64,000 nucleotides of DNA from Onchidella celtica (taxonomy: Eukaryota; Mollusca; Gastropoda; Systellommatophora; Onchidiidae). The translations under genes and the position numbers were made by a program. Within the stretch, counting starts at the first letter, position 1. Each line of letters opens with the position of its first letter. The notes under the pieces are model-generated. The model had not been told where the DNA came from, did not search any database, and worked only from the letters and a program-made list of their open reading frames with translations. Positions 23,701 through 33,488 of this stretch are shown here, piece by piece. Location: NCBI GenBank assembly GCA_963931925.1, contig OZ007583.1, positions 12,871,633-12,935,632 on the forward strand. Direction: 5' to 3'.

Positions 23701-26700
23701 AGTAACAGACTTGCATTTTTAGAAGTAGTACGAAACGGATTGCACTAAAACCTGATATTTCTATCGAACTCGTATTAAAAAGGTCCACAGGTATGTGAAG
23801 TATGACAAATAGAAACCTCCTAGCTCATTTTATTGAAACTTAGCAAACTCATCCCTTGTCGTGTGTCATGAAGGAACACAATTTTCAAGGTTTTGAGACA
23901 CTTCATCTCCAGCTTGGCTTTGATAAGGAAAAATAGTTTACTTATTTATATGCTGTTTTAAATTTAAATTATCTCTGCAAGTGGTACGATTGCCACCATA
24001 CCATTAGCTCCAATGGCTCTTATGAGCTTTCTTGTGCCTGAATTGTTGTGGTCATTAGCGAGATGAGAGTGACACTTTAGGATCTGACAGAATATTATAC
24101 TTACCCAGTATAAAAGATAGCGAAATCAAATTTGAGCTGTCTGTAAGCATTTTGACTCAATAACCAGATAGCGACGCGGCGGAGGGCGCGGTTGGGATCC
24201 AGCACTCCAGGAGATACAAAGTCGCCAGGTCGAAAAATGTTTGTGCTCTGACAGACAAAATGAAAGTTTGAAAATTAAAAGAAAAAATAAATTCAGGCCT
24301 GCAATGAATTTGTACCGTTTGGGGGATGAAAGACACGAATATAAGAAAAGTTGCATTTAAAAGTTGTGTCATATGTCCGATGCTGGAAAAAGAAAAGGCA
24401 GTGGTTACGTTTACGGCAGATTACGCTTAATCCCCAATAGAAAAAAACAACAAAGAAAGAAAGCCCTGCTGTACGAACGGGAGTAAAGCCGAACAAAGAA
24501 AAATGGTGAGTTGTGTCCACCGGCTGCCGTTAACGTAGCCACTGCCAAAAGAAAAAGCATTATGCCCTAAAGCGAAGCAGACAGTATCTACAATGATGAA
24601 GGTGCTAAAAAATGTTAAGACTTGAAATCAAACGACCTTTAAACAAAGGTGCCTTGCAAAGGCAAAACAGAAAAATATGATTGAAATATAAAAACGGAAT
24701 TGATGATGAAGGAATACACAAAAATTAGTCAATGAACAAAACTATGAAGAGAAAAATTATAATACATAATTATATAGATCGACATCGGGGGAAAAGATCA
24801 GAAGCAGGGGTCAAATTTCGGGACGTTTTGTGTATGTGTTTCTTTGTAGAATCCCCAAGTTTACTTCTTGTATTCGTCCCAGGAATGGTGATGTCGGAAC
24901 TGGACGCCAACACGTTAAACAATCTCGAATTGTGACAAATTTTCCTATTAGAGATTTCTGATTTGATTTTCACTGAAAAATGTTGATTAATATATAATAA
25001 TGTTTAGTAGTTTCATTATGCCTGCATCCTTCTCAATTTTCATGTACGATACGGCCAATTCAAGTGACCAGAATCGGGCTCTCAGTCATTAATTCATTAA
25101 TTTCTATTAATTCTCTGAGTGATTTTAGCAGTGGACAAAAAAATGCTGTAATCAAAATTTAATTATTTATGATACTGGGATTTTCAGAATTCACCTCCTC
25201 CGTTTTTATGTTTTGCGAAAACGTCAAAAGTTGCAAGGTGCATGCAAACTGCTCAGCTTGGCTTTCTTTGCCAATAAAAAGATTACATATTACGTGCTAT
25301 TTCCATTTATTTGAAAAAAAAAATTGGAGGGAAGACACCTCCAGCGTTCATTATACAAACAGTTACTGACCCATTCGAGCTTTGTTGAGTTGGAAAGGCT
25401 TGAAGAAACTCTCAAAATGAAAGTGTTTAGCTAGGGGCATTTCGCACGTGAAACCGAATAGAAAAAAAAAATGGTATGCATGGTTCAGCTATTATTGCAT
25501 ATATATTATTATACAGATGGCTTCACTTGGAAACTATCCCAACGGAAACAATTGTTATAAATATGCAAGAATATTTTCAACTCACCAGGATTGCATGGCT
25601 GCGAACTCTGATTTGAATGTCAATTGTAGGTCTCATCGTGGTCAACATTTGATTTGTCTGGAAAATGGAGAGAGAATTACATTAGTGAAAAAACAACAAC
25701 AACAACCAACAAACAATATCAACAGTGACTACACTGAAGACAACAGGAATACACATCCATATTTTAGAGATAAAGCAAGACTTGAAAACCTAATAATCAT
25801 CATTTTTACATGTCAGTTCACAACGGGTATTGATGTCCCAATTCCTGACGAGCCAATCTAGAATAGTTGCAAGAGTAAAGTGGTTCTTGACTGTAGAATA
25901 ACAGTAACAAGCAAATTTTCAATGAAAAAAAAAAATAGATACCAAGATACATCAAAACAAACAAACAAACAAGGGATTTTGCTCTGAAGGAAAAGAAATA
26001 ATTTGGCATGCAAATCTGAGAAAGGAGTAGTGTGAGCTGAAGACGAAAAACAAAAACATTCATCAAAAATTAACAAACAAACAAAAAAAAAACCAGGATA
26101 AAAACACACAACAGTTAGAAGTATTAACAATGAAATTAATAACGTTTCAAGTCCTCACAGCGCAAACAATGGCAGCCCATTTATGGCCAGTGGTTTTGAT
26201 GGGTTTTACGTATTACGGGCCGAACCTTCGAATCTAGAAGAGGTGAGTAGTTTAAAATAGGCATCCTATTATTTCACTGTGGGCATTTGCATGGGACATG
26301 TAGAAAACGCACTACGGAAACGGAAAAACACTTACAATTTTTGCAAAGAAATACGTAGGTAAGACATACACGCCGGGGAAAGCGGCCTTAAAGCTATTGA
26401 AAAAAATGTGTATGATGACGTACTACTGTCCCTGCTCGACTGCTAATCAAACAGAAAAAAAATGATAAAACATGAACAAAATGTAGTGAATAGAAGACTT
26501 CTCATATTTTGTGCTGGACACCAGGCGGAGAGAGTCTCACCTGGGTCAAGAGGTAGTTCAGGTCCGTCCTCAGTTGGGTCGCTGCCTGGGGTCGGCTGGT
26601 GCCAGGTGTCAGTCTCATGTAGCTGGGGGAAAGTCAACATTGAACCGGTGGTAGCAAAATACACAACATAGCCCGAGTGAAGAAAATAATAATTCCTAGG

Positions 26701-27587
26701 AAAAATAATAGTGTTTTTCTTTCTTTCAATAATAAGAAGAAGAATGCAGACCTATTCATGATACACTTCCCATATAAAATAGGGTCTAGGTGTTTTGCAA
26801 TTTAAAAATAGATAATTGTGGCAAAAACACAACCCATTAAAACTTCAGTTCCACAAAACTGATTTAAAGTATAATTTAGGATTCAAAAGATGGGTTTCCA
26901 GTCTCGGTAAACAGGAGTTCAAATAAAATTGTCGTGGTCTCTACTTCTTCATGATAAGGCATTCCACACTGCGCGTCCACAGTGAGAAAAAGCTCTGCTA
27001 CCAGCCCTCACTTTCTTAAAACAAAAGTTTATTTACACTTTTATTAGTATTTTGAAGGTTGTTTTTTTTTTTTTGTTATTCTGTTTCATTTTGTGCTTGA
27101 TATATTATTAACTTACCTTCGCACAGCTTCATTGTCCCACACGAAATAGCCTTCGGCCACATATCGCTGAGCTATACGAGGAAAACAACAAGAAAATATA
27201 TTAATACAGCTCTAGATTCAAATAACTCCATGCTTTCAAATAGAACAAAACGATTAATACAAAAACAAACAAAAAAGATAATAATAAAACTATGTTTTTT
27301 TTTGTTGTATCCCTTGTAAAATACATCGTAACTCAATTTTTAGTAGTAACTTAAATTTTTTAAAAACTTTCCTAAACGAAAAACTAGCATAGTACATAAA
27401 TGTAATCAGTTTCTGAGACGGCCATAAGGAAGGAAAGAGGAACAAGAGGACGAGGGCAGTTGTGCTCATAGTTGAGGGCAAAAAAAAAAAAAAAAGAGGC
27501 AGAGCACGTTACAGACAGAAAAATTATCTTACCAAATGAAACTGAGGCAGCAGCTAAGAGAGCTGTCAGCACAAGCAATAACTTCAT
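15646..27587 (-). CDS. Secreted reprolysin (M12B)/ADAM-like protein, catalytically inactive
   Basis: Twelve coding exons were assembled from splice sites and reading phase: 27587-27533, 27171-27117, 26622-26541, 25657-25586, 24247-24105, 23142-23120, 22765-22657, 22360-22229, 20206-20075, 17833-17627, 17228-17135, 15784-15646. A signal peptide leads straight into a reprolysin-like fold ([26 protein letters not shown]), then cysteine-rich modules with CCQTC and CCAYC, and a Cys-free tail. No propeptide or furin site is visible. Where active enzymes have HExxHxxGxxHD this protein reads IQFAHIMGAPND, so the catalytic Glu and two zinc-binding His are gone. It is likely a secreted pseudoprotease of unknown role. 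Phases agree at nine of eleven junctions; the joins 22229/20206 and 20075/17833 do not, so a small exon may be missing in each, or there is a sequence error. Confidence 0.8.
15985..16325 (-). pseudogene. Non-LTR retrotransposon fragment (C-terminal end of RT protein)
   Basis: The minus-strand translation has [19 protein letters not shown] and [12 protein letters not shown]...EEW, typical of the region after RT in animal LINEs, and an upstream [16 protein letters not shown]-type segment. Only the 3' end of the coding region remains, inside the last intron of the host gene. It is a different LINE from the one at 33489. Confidence 0.75.
16431..16728. mobile_element. Fold-back (MITE-like) element with long inverted repeats
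   Basis: Arms 16431-16515 and 16640-16728 are inverted copies of about 85 bp: both ends read TTCAGAGA, then GTATGAG/ATATGAG, GTGCCTAGTTA/ATGCCTAGTTA and GGGAGTGAAAGAA. The spacer (about 16575-16625) holds a tRNA-like B box (GGGTTCGATATCC). Confidence 0.7.
16752..17032 (-). mobile_element. tRNA-derived SINE, copy 1
   Basis: The minus strand starts with a tRNA-like head (GGAGACACGTTGGTCTAGAG, B box GGGTTCGATTTCC), followed by the shared body GATCCTATGGTAGGTAGGAT, GCACGTTGTGCATGTTAAAG and GCAAAATT. Same family as 30197, 36925 and 39570. Confidence 0.85.
17135..17228 (-). CDS. Reprolysin-like gene, coding exon 11
   Basis: Acceptor CCCCCAG, donor GTAAGTTG; phase 1 in, phase 2 out. Encodes a compact second cysteine block: [11 protein letters not shown] followed by VCCAYC. 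Confidence 0.85.
17269..17616. repeat. TATC tetranucleotide array
   Basis: Interrupted (ATCT)n with CTGT/CTAC variants, inside the intron between coding exons 10 and 11. A short segment (TACTTAAACACCATTCAATC) is duplicated at about 17437 and 17469. Confidence 0.95.
17627..17833 (-). CDS. Reprolysin-like gene, coding exon 10 (cysteine-rich module)
   Basis: Acceptor GCTAACCAG, donor GTAATAGC. The translation contains CLWGDQ, then [17 protein letters not shown] and ICCQTCKRC. This is the cysteine-rich module that follows the catalytic domain in invertebrate ADAM/ADAMTS-like proteins. A nearer AG (after 17746) would give a shorter exon; I prefer the longer form because its extra text stays open and contributes a family-like Cys-x-W/F-G-D motif. 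Confidence 0.75.
17990..18060. repeat. Dispersed repeat, copy at host-gene intron
   Basis: TGTATGTGCATTTTTG then ATGAGGATTGAAGTTTGGTC recurs at 53371-53440 in the same orientation. Confidence 0.7.
18660..19133. mobile_element. MITE with 57-bp palindromic terminal inverted repeats
   Basis: Left arm 18660-18718 and right arm 19077-19133 are inverted copies (AGGAAGTGTATATCCG... and AGCAAGCGCATATCCG... inward). Flanks carry a 7-bp ATAAATA duplication (18653-18659, 19134-19140). Each arm also contains its own near-palindrome around CAACATGTTG. The 474-bp interior has no transposase. Superfamily not assigned. Confidence 0.85.
19141..20074. other. Intron sequence, unassigned
   Basis: CAGTGGAACCCGATAAACTG at about 19144 resembles a pogo/Tigger-type end, but I see no partner end. 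T- and C-homopolymers lie near 19481-19506 and 19987-20000. The exon missing between coding exons 9 and 10, if it exists, should lie in 17834-20074. Confidence 0.35.
20075..20206 (-). CDS. Reprolysin-like gene, coding exon 9
   Basis: Acceptor TTCTTACAG, donor GTAAGTCA, 44 complete codons. Four cysteines in a pattern like the start of the ADAM-type cysteine-rich region (APPGG, then [19 protein letters not shown]). Its phase-0 entry conflicts with the phase-2 exit of exon 8. Confidence 0.85.
20250..20774. repeat. TATC tetranucleotide array
   Basis: About 525 bp of (TATC)n with TGTC, TACC and TCTC variants and three TAAATATTTATC/TAAATATGTATC interruptions, in the intron between coding exons 8 and 9. 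The plus-strand frame of Leu-Ser-Ile-Tyr repeats is not a gene. Confidence 0.97.
21683..21971. mobile_element. Near-perfect palindromic MITE
   Basis: Arms of about 115 bp (21683-21800, 21855-21971) are inverted copies; both inward ends read AAGG(C/T)CTG(T/A)TTACACTGG then TAGGTTT, and both contain GAACTCTCCTGG and CGTCTTTTG. No coding capacity. In an intron of the host gene. Confidence 0.85.
22229..22360 (-). CDS. Reprolysin-like gene, coding exon 8 (end of catalytic-type domain)
   Basis: Acceptor CCCTGCACAG, donor GTAGGACA. It begins MGAPNDG, aligned with LGxxHDG of active enzymes (third zinc His replaced by Asn), and ends with the family signature NRWSFSDCS. Confidence 0.85.
22657..22765 (-). 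CDS. Reprolysin-like gene, coding exon 7
   Basis: Acceptor CTGTAACAG, donor GTTGGTTT (weak). Reads [17 protein letters not shown] and then IQFAH, which occupies the HExxH position. The donor is the only one nearby that keeps phase with exon 8. Confidence 0.82.
23120..23142 (-). CDS. Reprolysin-like gene, coding exon 6 (23-nt microexon, GC donor)
   Basis: Acceptor TGTCAACAG; 23 nt encoding YQLNGVT with split codons at both ends; donor CAG|GCAAGT, a GC-AG intron. It links FYTG of exon 5 to GTAYIGG of exon 7 in phase, matching the TG-x-AYxGG region of reprolysins. Confidence 0.8.
23143..24104. other. Intron, unassigned
   Basis: Contains a C-homopolymer (23463-23474) and tandem-like copies of AAAGTAATAACAAAGGTCAC near 23600-23700. 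No gene. Confidence 0.4.
24105..24247 (-). CDS. Reprolysin-like gene, coding exon 5
   Basis: Acceptor CTGTCAG, donor GTAAGTAT. 47 codons plus two bases; ends in [10 protein letters not shown], the central beta-strand signature of M12B proteins. Confidence 0.87.
25586..25657 (-). CDS. Reprolysin-like gene, coding exon 4
   Basis: Acceptor TTTTCCAG, donor GTGAGTTG; 24 complete codons including [14 protein letters not shown], a hydrophobic strand as in the family. Confidence 0.82.
26541..26622 (-). CDS. Reprolysin-like gene, coding exon 3
   Basis: Acceptor TTCCCCCAG, donor GTGAGACT; phase 2 in, phase 0 out; encodes SYMRLTPG... and a helix-like DLNYLLTQ. Confidence 0.82.
27117..27171 (-). CDS. 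Reprolysin-like gene, coding exon 2
   Basis: Acceptor TATAG, donor GTAAGTTA; phase 1 in, phase 2 out; encodes [17 protein letters not shown], right after the predicted signal-peptidase site. Confidence 0.8.
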
Positions 27588-27600
27588 CTTGGTGAGAACT
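27533..27600 (-). CDS. Reprolysin-like gene, exon with start codon and signal peptide
   Basis: Acceptor TTCAATTTCAG at 27601; 13 nt of 5' UTR; ATG at 27585-27587 in context ACCAAGATGA; donor GTAAGATA. Encodes [18 protein letters not shown], a signal peptide whose likely cleavage follows SFA, the Ala codon being split with the next exon. Confidence 0.87.
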
Positions 27601-28176
27601 CTGAAATTGAAGAAAAAAAAATTGACACGTAAAATTTCATTTTATCCTCTGTGTAAACGTCACATTGTGAAGCAAATTTGCTCTCCGCTTTACCTAAGAG
27701 TCAGACACAATTTTCAATGCAGTATGAACTGAAGGCAAAGTTTTAAAAGAAAGTAAATTAAAAACATGTTAGTTCGGTGTTGAAGTTTCACTTTTGGCAG
27801 AATGGGTAAGGCACCTGCACCAAAAACAGCGGTATTGGTTCAAACCCAAGCAAATGCCTGGCGATGAAGAATAAAAAAAGAAAGTTGTGTGACGGACGCC
27901 ACGAGCCACGACCTGGCTGTGACCGGGGTTCTAGAAGATGTCAGGAAGTTAAAGGCTGAAACATCTAACTGAAGAATCCACTCTTCATTTGAAGATCGCC
28001 ATCTGTCTTGCTCCATTTGAGAAGTTCCTTACCAAGCATAATATGCGACGAGAATGTCATCATAACATAAGAGAGGGATAAGTATGATGATCATTGCTAT
28101 TGAAAAATTAACCTAATTAGCCTATGCAAACTACTCAATGGCTGACAACTTAAAGTAACTCTGAATTTTCTCTCAC

Positions 28177-28272
28177 CTCACAGCGACTTTTTCGACTATC
28201 TAGTTCGGCTTATCTGTAAGACAACGTAGATCGCCGCTGGAATGGAACTTCAGGAGACTCGGTGAAAATTGT
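28177..28272 (-). other. Reprolysin-like gene, 5' UTR exon
   Basis: Donor GTGAGAGA at 28176 downwards. The 5' end is estimated at about 30 bp below the TATA box. No ATG within it. The 576-bp intron 28176-27601 joins it to the signal-peptide exon. Confidence 0.6.
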
Positions 28273-28295
28273 GGAGTACAGAGGGAAAATGCCCG

Positions 28296-28303
28296 TATTT
28301 ATA
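28296..28303 (-). promoter_or_regulatory. TATA box of the reprolysin-like gene
   Basis: TATAAATA on the minus strand, about 120 bp upstream of a good splice donor and in line with a 5' UTR exon. Suggests a regulated, tissue-specific promoter. Confidence 0.65.
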
Positions 28304-28966
28304 CCATCATGAAGCTTGGGGAGATCATGAGACTCTAAAACTTCGTACCAAAATTTAAAAAAAACATTTACGTCACATTTTTTGTGCGCACTTTTTTTTT
28401 TAATGTTGGAAATTCCAGCCCACACACAACCAGGAAGTTTTCGAAGTTTGTCAACTGCAGCACTTTAGATCTAGGCAGTACAGCCATGTCATAGCGATTT
28501 CCAGTGTTTTGAAATCCCAGAATATGGGTCACCTGCCTTTCCACCGCCCCGGCTAACACAATGACCTATCTGATACAGACAGTGAACAAGATTCATTGGC
28601 ATAGGCAAGCAAGGGCCAACCAATCATGACTGAACACTTACCCTGAACATAAACGTGGTTCCACGAAGGCCTCTAGGAAGTACGTGCATATAGTGGGGGA
28701 TCTGCGGGGCGGGATAATAGTATCTCTGGGATTATTTTTGGTTGGAGAACGTCTTTTCCCACTCTTTGTGGAGGATCCATATTGGAGGGGTATGGGAAGA
28801 GACGCAAACATAAATAATATTTTTAAAAAAGGAATAATATTATCATACTGAGACATTGCCTTTGTAATTTAATCTCAACTGCAGGTCAGGGTCATCTGCC
28901 CCAAATGGATTGGCGTGGCCACGACACAGTCTTGTTGTCCTTGTGTTAACATGGGACCCAATAAAT
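28304..28966. other. Upstream region, unassigned
   Basis: No gene seen. It would contain the proximal regulatory region of the minus-strand reprolysin-like gene. Confidence 0.4.
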
Positions 28967-28967
28967 G

Positions 28968-29003
<36 letters not shown>

Positions 29004-29058
29004 ACTCTCTCTCTCTCTCTGTCTCTCTCTCTCACTTTCTCTCTCTGTGTCTCTCTCA

Positions 29059-29089
<31 letters not shown>

Positions 29090-29332
29090 ACTCTCTCTCT
29101 CTGTGTCTCTCTCACTCTCTCTCTCTCTCGCTCTCTCTCTCTCTCGCTCTGTCTCTCTCTCACTCTCTCTCTCTGTGTCTCTCTCACTCTCTCTCTCTCT
29201 CTCTCTCTCCGTCTCTCTCTCTCTCTCTCTCCGTCTCTCTCTCTCTCCTTCTCTCTGTCTCTCGGTCTCTCTCTCTCTTTCTCTATTTTTCTTCTCTCTC
29301 TCTCTCTCTCTTTCTCCCTCTTTCTGTCTCTC
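28967..29332. repeat. CT-rich microsatellite
   Basis: (TC)n with regular CACTCT, TGTCTC and TGTGTC interruptions that themselves recur in blocks. All three plus frames stay open as Leu/Ser/Val repeats; not coding. Confidence 0.95.
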
Positions 29333-30196
29333 CCGGATCTGGTGAAATTTGCGTCAAGAATAGGAAGACGAAAATAAAAAATTACAGGGTCTTTTTGTTA
29401 GTTGTTAAAACTCCAAGGCGCAAAGCACTTGAAAGCTGAGAGAACAGCTTTACTGTTTATTATTATGCTCGACAGTGTTAACGAAAAAAGAGAAGACACG
29501 TATGGTTCTGATGGCAGCATGGCATGTGTCTAGAGCAGAAAAGATAGCGCTATTTGCGAATCATTACATTGGCAACAATACATAGAAAACTATGCAACCT
29601 CTCTTCGGTCAGGGCCTACCAAGAAAGCCCACTTCTTTCGGCCGTACCGTAAAAAGAAAAAGGGAAATGTCTGTATTGTCAACGTCAGCGTTTACGCTCC
29701 GTTACCGAGTGCGGTTTGGCCGGATGCGTTGTGATGTATGTATTTTTCTTTCCAAACAGGGCCGAGTTAACATCATAATAGGCGCCTTGGCAGATTCGTT
29801 TCTCCGATTTTCTTGTCCGTTTCTAAAACCAACATAAATTTGCATGCATGGGCCCGCTAAAACCTTTTGGGTCATTGGGCCTATGCTTTAAGGCGGCTCT
29901 GTTTCCAAAGCTTTGTAAGAGAATGTATTAATCTTCAGACAAAGAGATTAAAATTGGACTTAAATAGAAACGCAAGCACGAAGATTCAAAGTGGAAATAG
30001 ATCAGTCAGCTTCCTTGCAGTAAGGCCTTGAAAAGCCGGCCAGGGCAGGAATACTCTGAGAGGGTTAATAGATGAAAGTTAAGGCCTTAGAAATCTTTAT
30101 TTAAGTAAATCTCCGAACATGGTTCCTTAGGCCTGACTAGCCTGATTGGAGGAGATATTTTTTTCGGAGGGGAGTTGGGGGGTGGAGGGGAGGGGT
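29333..30196. other. Unassigned intergenic DNA
   Basis: No recognisable gene, RNA or repeat structure. Confidence 0.35.
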
Positions 30197-30619
30197 ATTT
30201 TACATACTTCTTTAATCCCATTTGGAAAATTTACCTCAGTGTCATTGCAGTCCAGTAACAACTGGAGTAGACAGATCGTCGCCACAGTGCAGAGCCGATC
30301 TGCAGTTGTTGTTGTTGTTGTTGTTTGGGGGGGGGGGGGGGGGAGGTGAGGAAGTGGGAGTGGTAGGGATACATTTTAGGCCTGCTCTCTTAGATTCCCA
30401 AGTGTCAAGATATATTTACGCGCGCAACTTGCACACTGGTCCTCCGAGTTTTTTTGTCCTCATCCAAGAAGACTAGGTGTTCGATCCTACCTTCCATAGG
30501 ATCAGGGATAGAAAAATAGAAAAATTCAAAAGTTCTAATATGCTTGCACCGACCGGGATTCGAACCCGGTCCTTTGGGCATGAGAGGCGAGCACCATGCT
30601 CTAGCACACCGTATCCCCC
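30197..30619 (-). mobile_element. tRNA-derived SINE, copy 2 (most complete)
   Basis: On the minus strand: tRNA-like head with A-box-like GTGTGCTAGAGCATGG and B box GGGTTCGAATCCC, then the body (GATCCTATGGAAGGTAGGAT, GCACACT/GCGCGCGTAAATA) and a variable C/G-homopolymer zone (30329-30343). The 3' unit GTTACTGGACTGCAATGACA runs to about AAGTATGTAAAATA. Confidence 0.87.
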
Positions 30620-32307
30620 GTACACGTTGGGTAAAATTGGGCAGATGAACGGGACAAGCACTAATTTTGCATAGACGAAGCAAATGTCGCTATGGGCAAA
30701 TGTTGATACAGAACCATGTTCGCAGATTAATTTTACTTAAATATGATTTTGAAGGCCTTAAATATATCCCTTACTAACATTTTTTTTTTTTTTTAAATCA
30801 GGGGACCTGATAGCGGATACAATGTTGTGGTTGTTACCAGAGAGTACGTATTTATAGAGCGGTTTCACTATTGGTCGATTTGCACTGCAAGACACTGGAG
30901 GCTCTACGAAACTACATACTGTTAGCATGGAGCGGAAAGTAAGTCGCTGCGGTAAACAGCGTGCATTTGTGCATTTCCACGGGACGTAAGAGCTTACAAA
31001 CGGCTCTAAATACTTTCAATCAGCCCAAAAATATGAACAAACGGCAGTAAACACATAACCATACTCTCTTTGGTGAAGGCGGTCTCTTTCAATAATGTTT
31101 ACCATAGCGTCCTTGTTTCGCGATTACTTGGAAGTGAGAACTCTTTTTTTAACACATACTCCCTGCTGTTACCCACGGTTAATGGTTTCTTTGAGACGCA
31201 CAAACTACCGAAATGTAAACACGCCGTGACTGCCAGGTAATTGCAGCTATCTGCACAGCTGAAGGCCTCTCTTGTTTTTCTTCTGTTCTCGTTGATCTAA
31301 TGATTGTGTTTGTCTGTTAGTTTCTTTTAATATTTCATTAAAGCTGCTGTTATAAGTATATTCGGCCCCCAAGCGTTTTGCGCTAAGTATACGTATCTAT
31401 CCTTAGCCCTGTCATTACCTTCAGACCTAACTCTTATCGAATCCCTAACCATGCCCCCTACCCTATTAACCAAAAAAAACAGGAGGAAACCAAAGAGAAA
31501 AAAAACTGAAAAAAAAAATTAATTAAAACTGTTGTTTACTAGTATTTCGGGGGGAGCTCTCTCGCTCTGGAGTCACAAAAGACTTTAAAATACGTACACT
31601 ATCGCAAAACTTAGGGGACAGTACCTACATGTAACAACATACTTCACAGAATTCCTAGAAATCATTGTTGGGCCTACTTATCTTGTCTATTGGTGGTCAA
31701 ATCCTGGCCTCAGGGCATTGGAAAACAAGAGGCCATACTGCAGCCCATCAACTTTATTCCAATTGATGGTGCATGTAGTATGATGATGATGGTTTCAGGT
31801 TTCGTGTAGACCTACATTGGAGGAGAATCGATATGTCATTGGAAATATTGGTCATTTTGTTATATCTTATAGCCTCTTTTTGTATAATTATATAGACTTG
31901 GTGCAAAGTGCTTCATAGATAAGTTGTTTTTAGTACTTACATTTCATTTAAATACCTTGACAGCTTTCTATTATCTTCTAAGGTTATCGTGAATATAATG
32001 CAGGTAGTGATGATTGATCCATGACTGTTACAGGAGTGGTCGTAGTCTGAAGTAGTGACAGCGATGGTAAAAGAGAAAGAGAGAAGAAAAGAGATGGAGA
32101 GAGAGAGTAAGAAAGAGAGAGGGGGAGAGATACAAACAGACAAAGAAAGAGAAGCACAGAAAAACAGGCAGATGGAGAGAAACGGATGGAGGAGAGAGAC
32201 TGGCTAAACCTATGGACAAATGAATTGTAACAGAGATAGAGGGGGAAGGAGGAGAGAGAAAGAGAGACAGACAGTCAGTCAGACACATGAAGAGACCGAC
32301 AGACAGG
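30620..32307. other. Unassigned intergenic DNA
   Basis: No gene recognised. A GA-rich stretch (32070-32300) leads into the GATA array. Confidence 0.35.
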
Positions 32308-32880
<573 letters not shown>

Positions 32881-33106
32881 GACATTATATTCCATGGAAC
32901 TGACATGAAATTCATTGCGCACTACACTCAAGAGAGGACACTAAGAGTCTTTCACCCCAGGTCTTGCCGTCACACTCTTAACATTTGGTAGACACACAAA
33001 ATTTCCATTCAGGAAGTCTTCATTGAAGCAGGATTCCCATCCACCTTGAAAATGAAACAGGATTTGCATCCATCCAGAAACAGAAAGGTCTTCAGAGGCT
33101 TCGGTT

Positions 33107-33232
33107 ACGTTTGCCGCGTGGGGGGTGGCAAAATAAATTAATTGAAAACATCACAGGGTTTTTAGGTGGTTGTATCTAGACAAGAACAATGACGGAGACC
33201 GGGGGGTCGGAAGACATGGGTTGTGATTTTGA
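33107..33232. repeat. Dispersed repeat, copy 1
   Basis: Resembles 52846-52978 in the same orientation (TTGCNGCNTGGGGGGTG, then TTTTTAGGTGGTTGTA/TTTTCAGGTAGTTGTA and GACNGNGACNGGG). Family not identified. Confidence 0.55.
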
Positions 33233-33477
33233 GAAAGGGGGATATCCCCCCCCCCCTCTTCATGGTGAAGGCAAAAGTAGGAGAGGGGATGTGGTAAAGA
33301 ATATCAATATATTAAAGAGAGCCAAGGGCAAAGAAGGTTATAGTAACTACATGTATAACCCTCTTTGGTCAAAAGAGAAGGGGTGGGGTTTGAGCACAAA
33401 ATAGTTATAAAATAAGATTTTAAAGCAGATTCTTTAAAGATTCACAGGGTTAAAATATAGATAAATAAATGTAGGTA

Positions 33478-33488
33478 GCCTACGCCAC
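33478..33488. repeat. Target-site duplication of the LINE, left copy
   Basis: GCCTACGCCAC, repeated at 36734-36744 directly after the LINE tail. Confidence 0.9.

Noticed and set aside
30530-30615. tRNA gene
   Set aside because: The A and B boxes belong to the head of a SINE; the acceptor stem does not close properly and the body follows directly.
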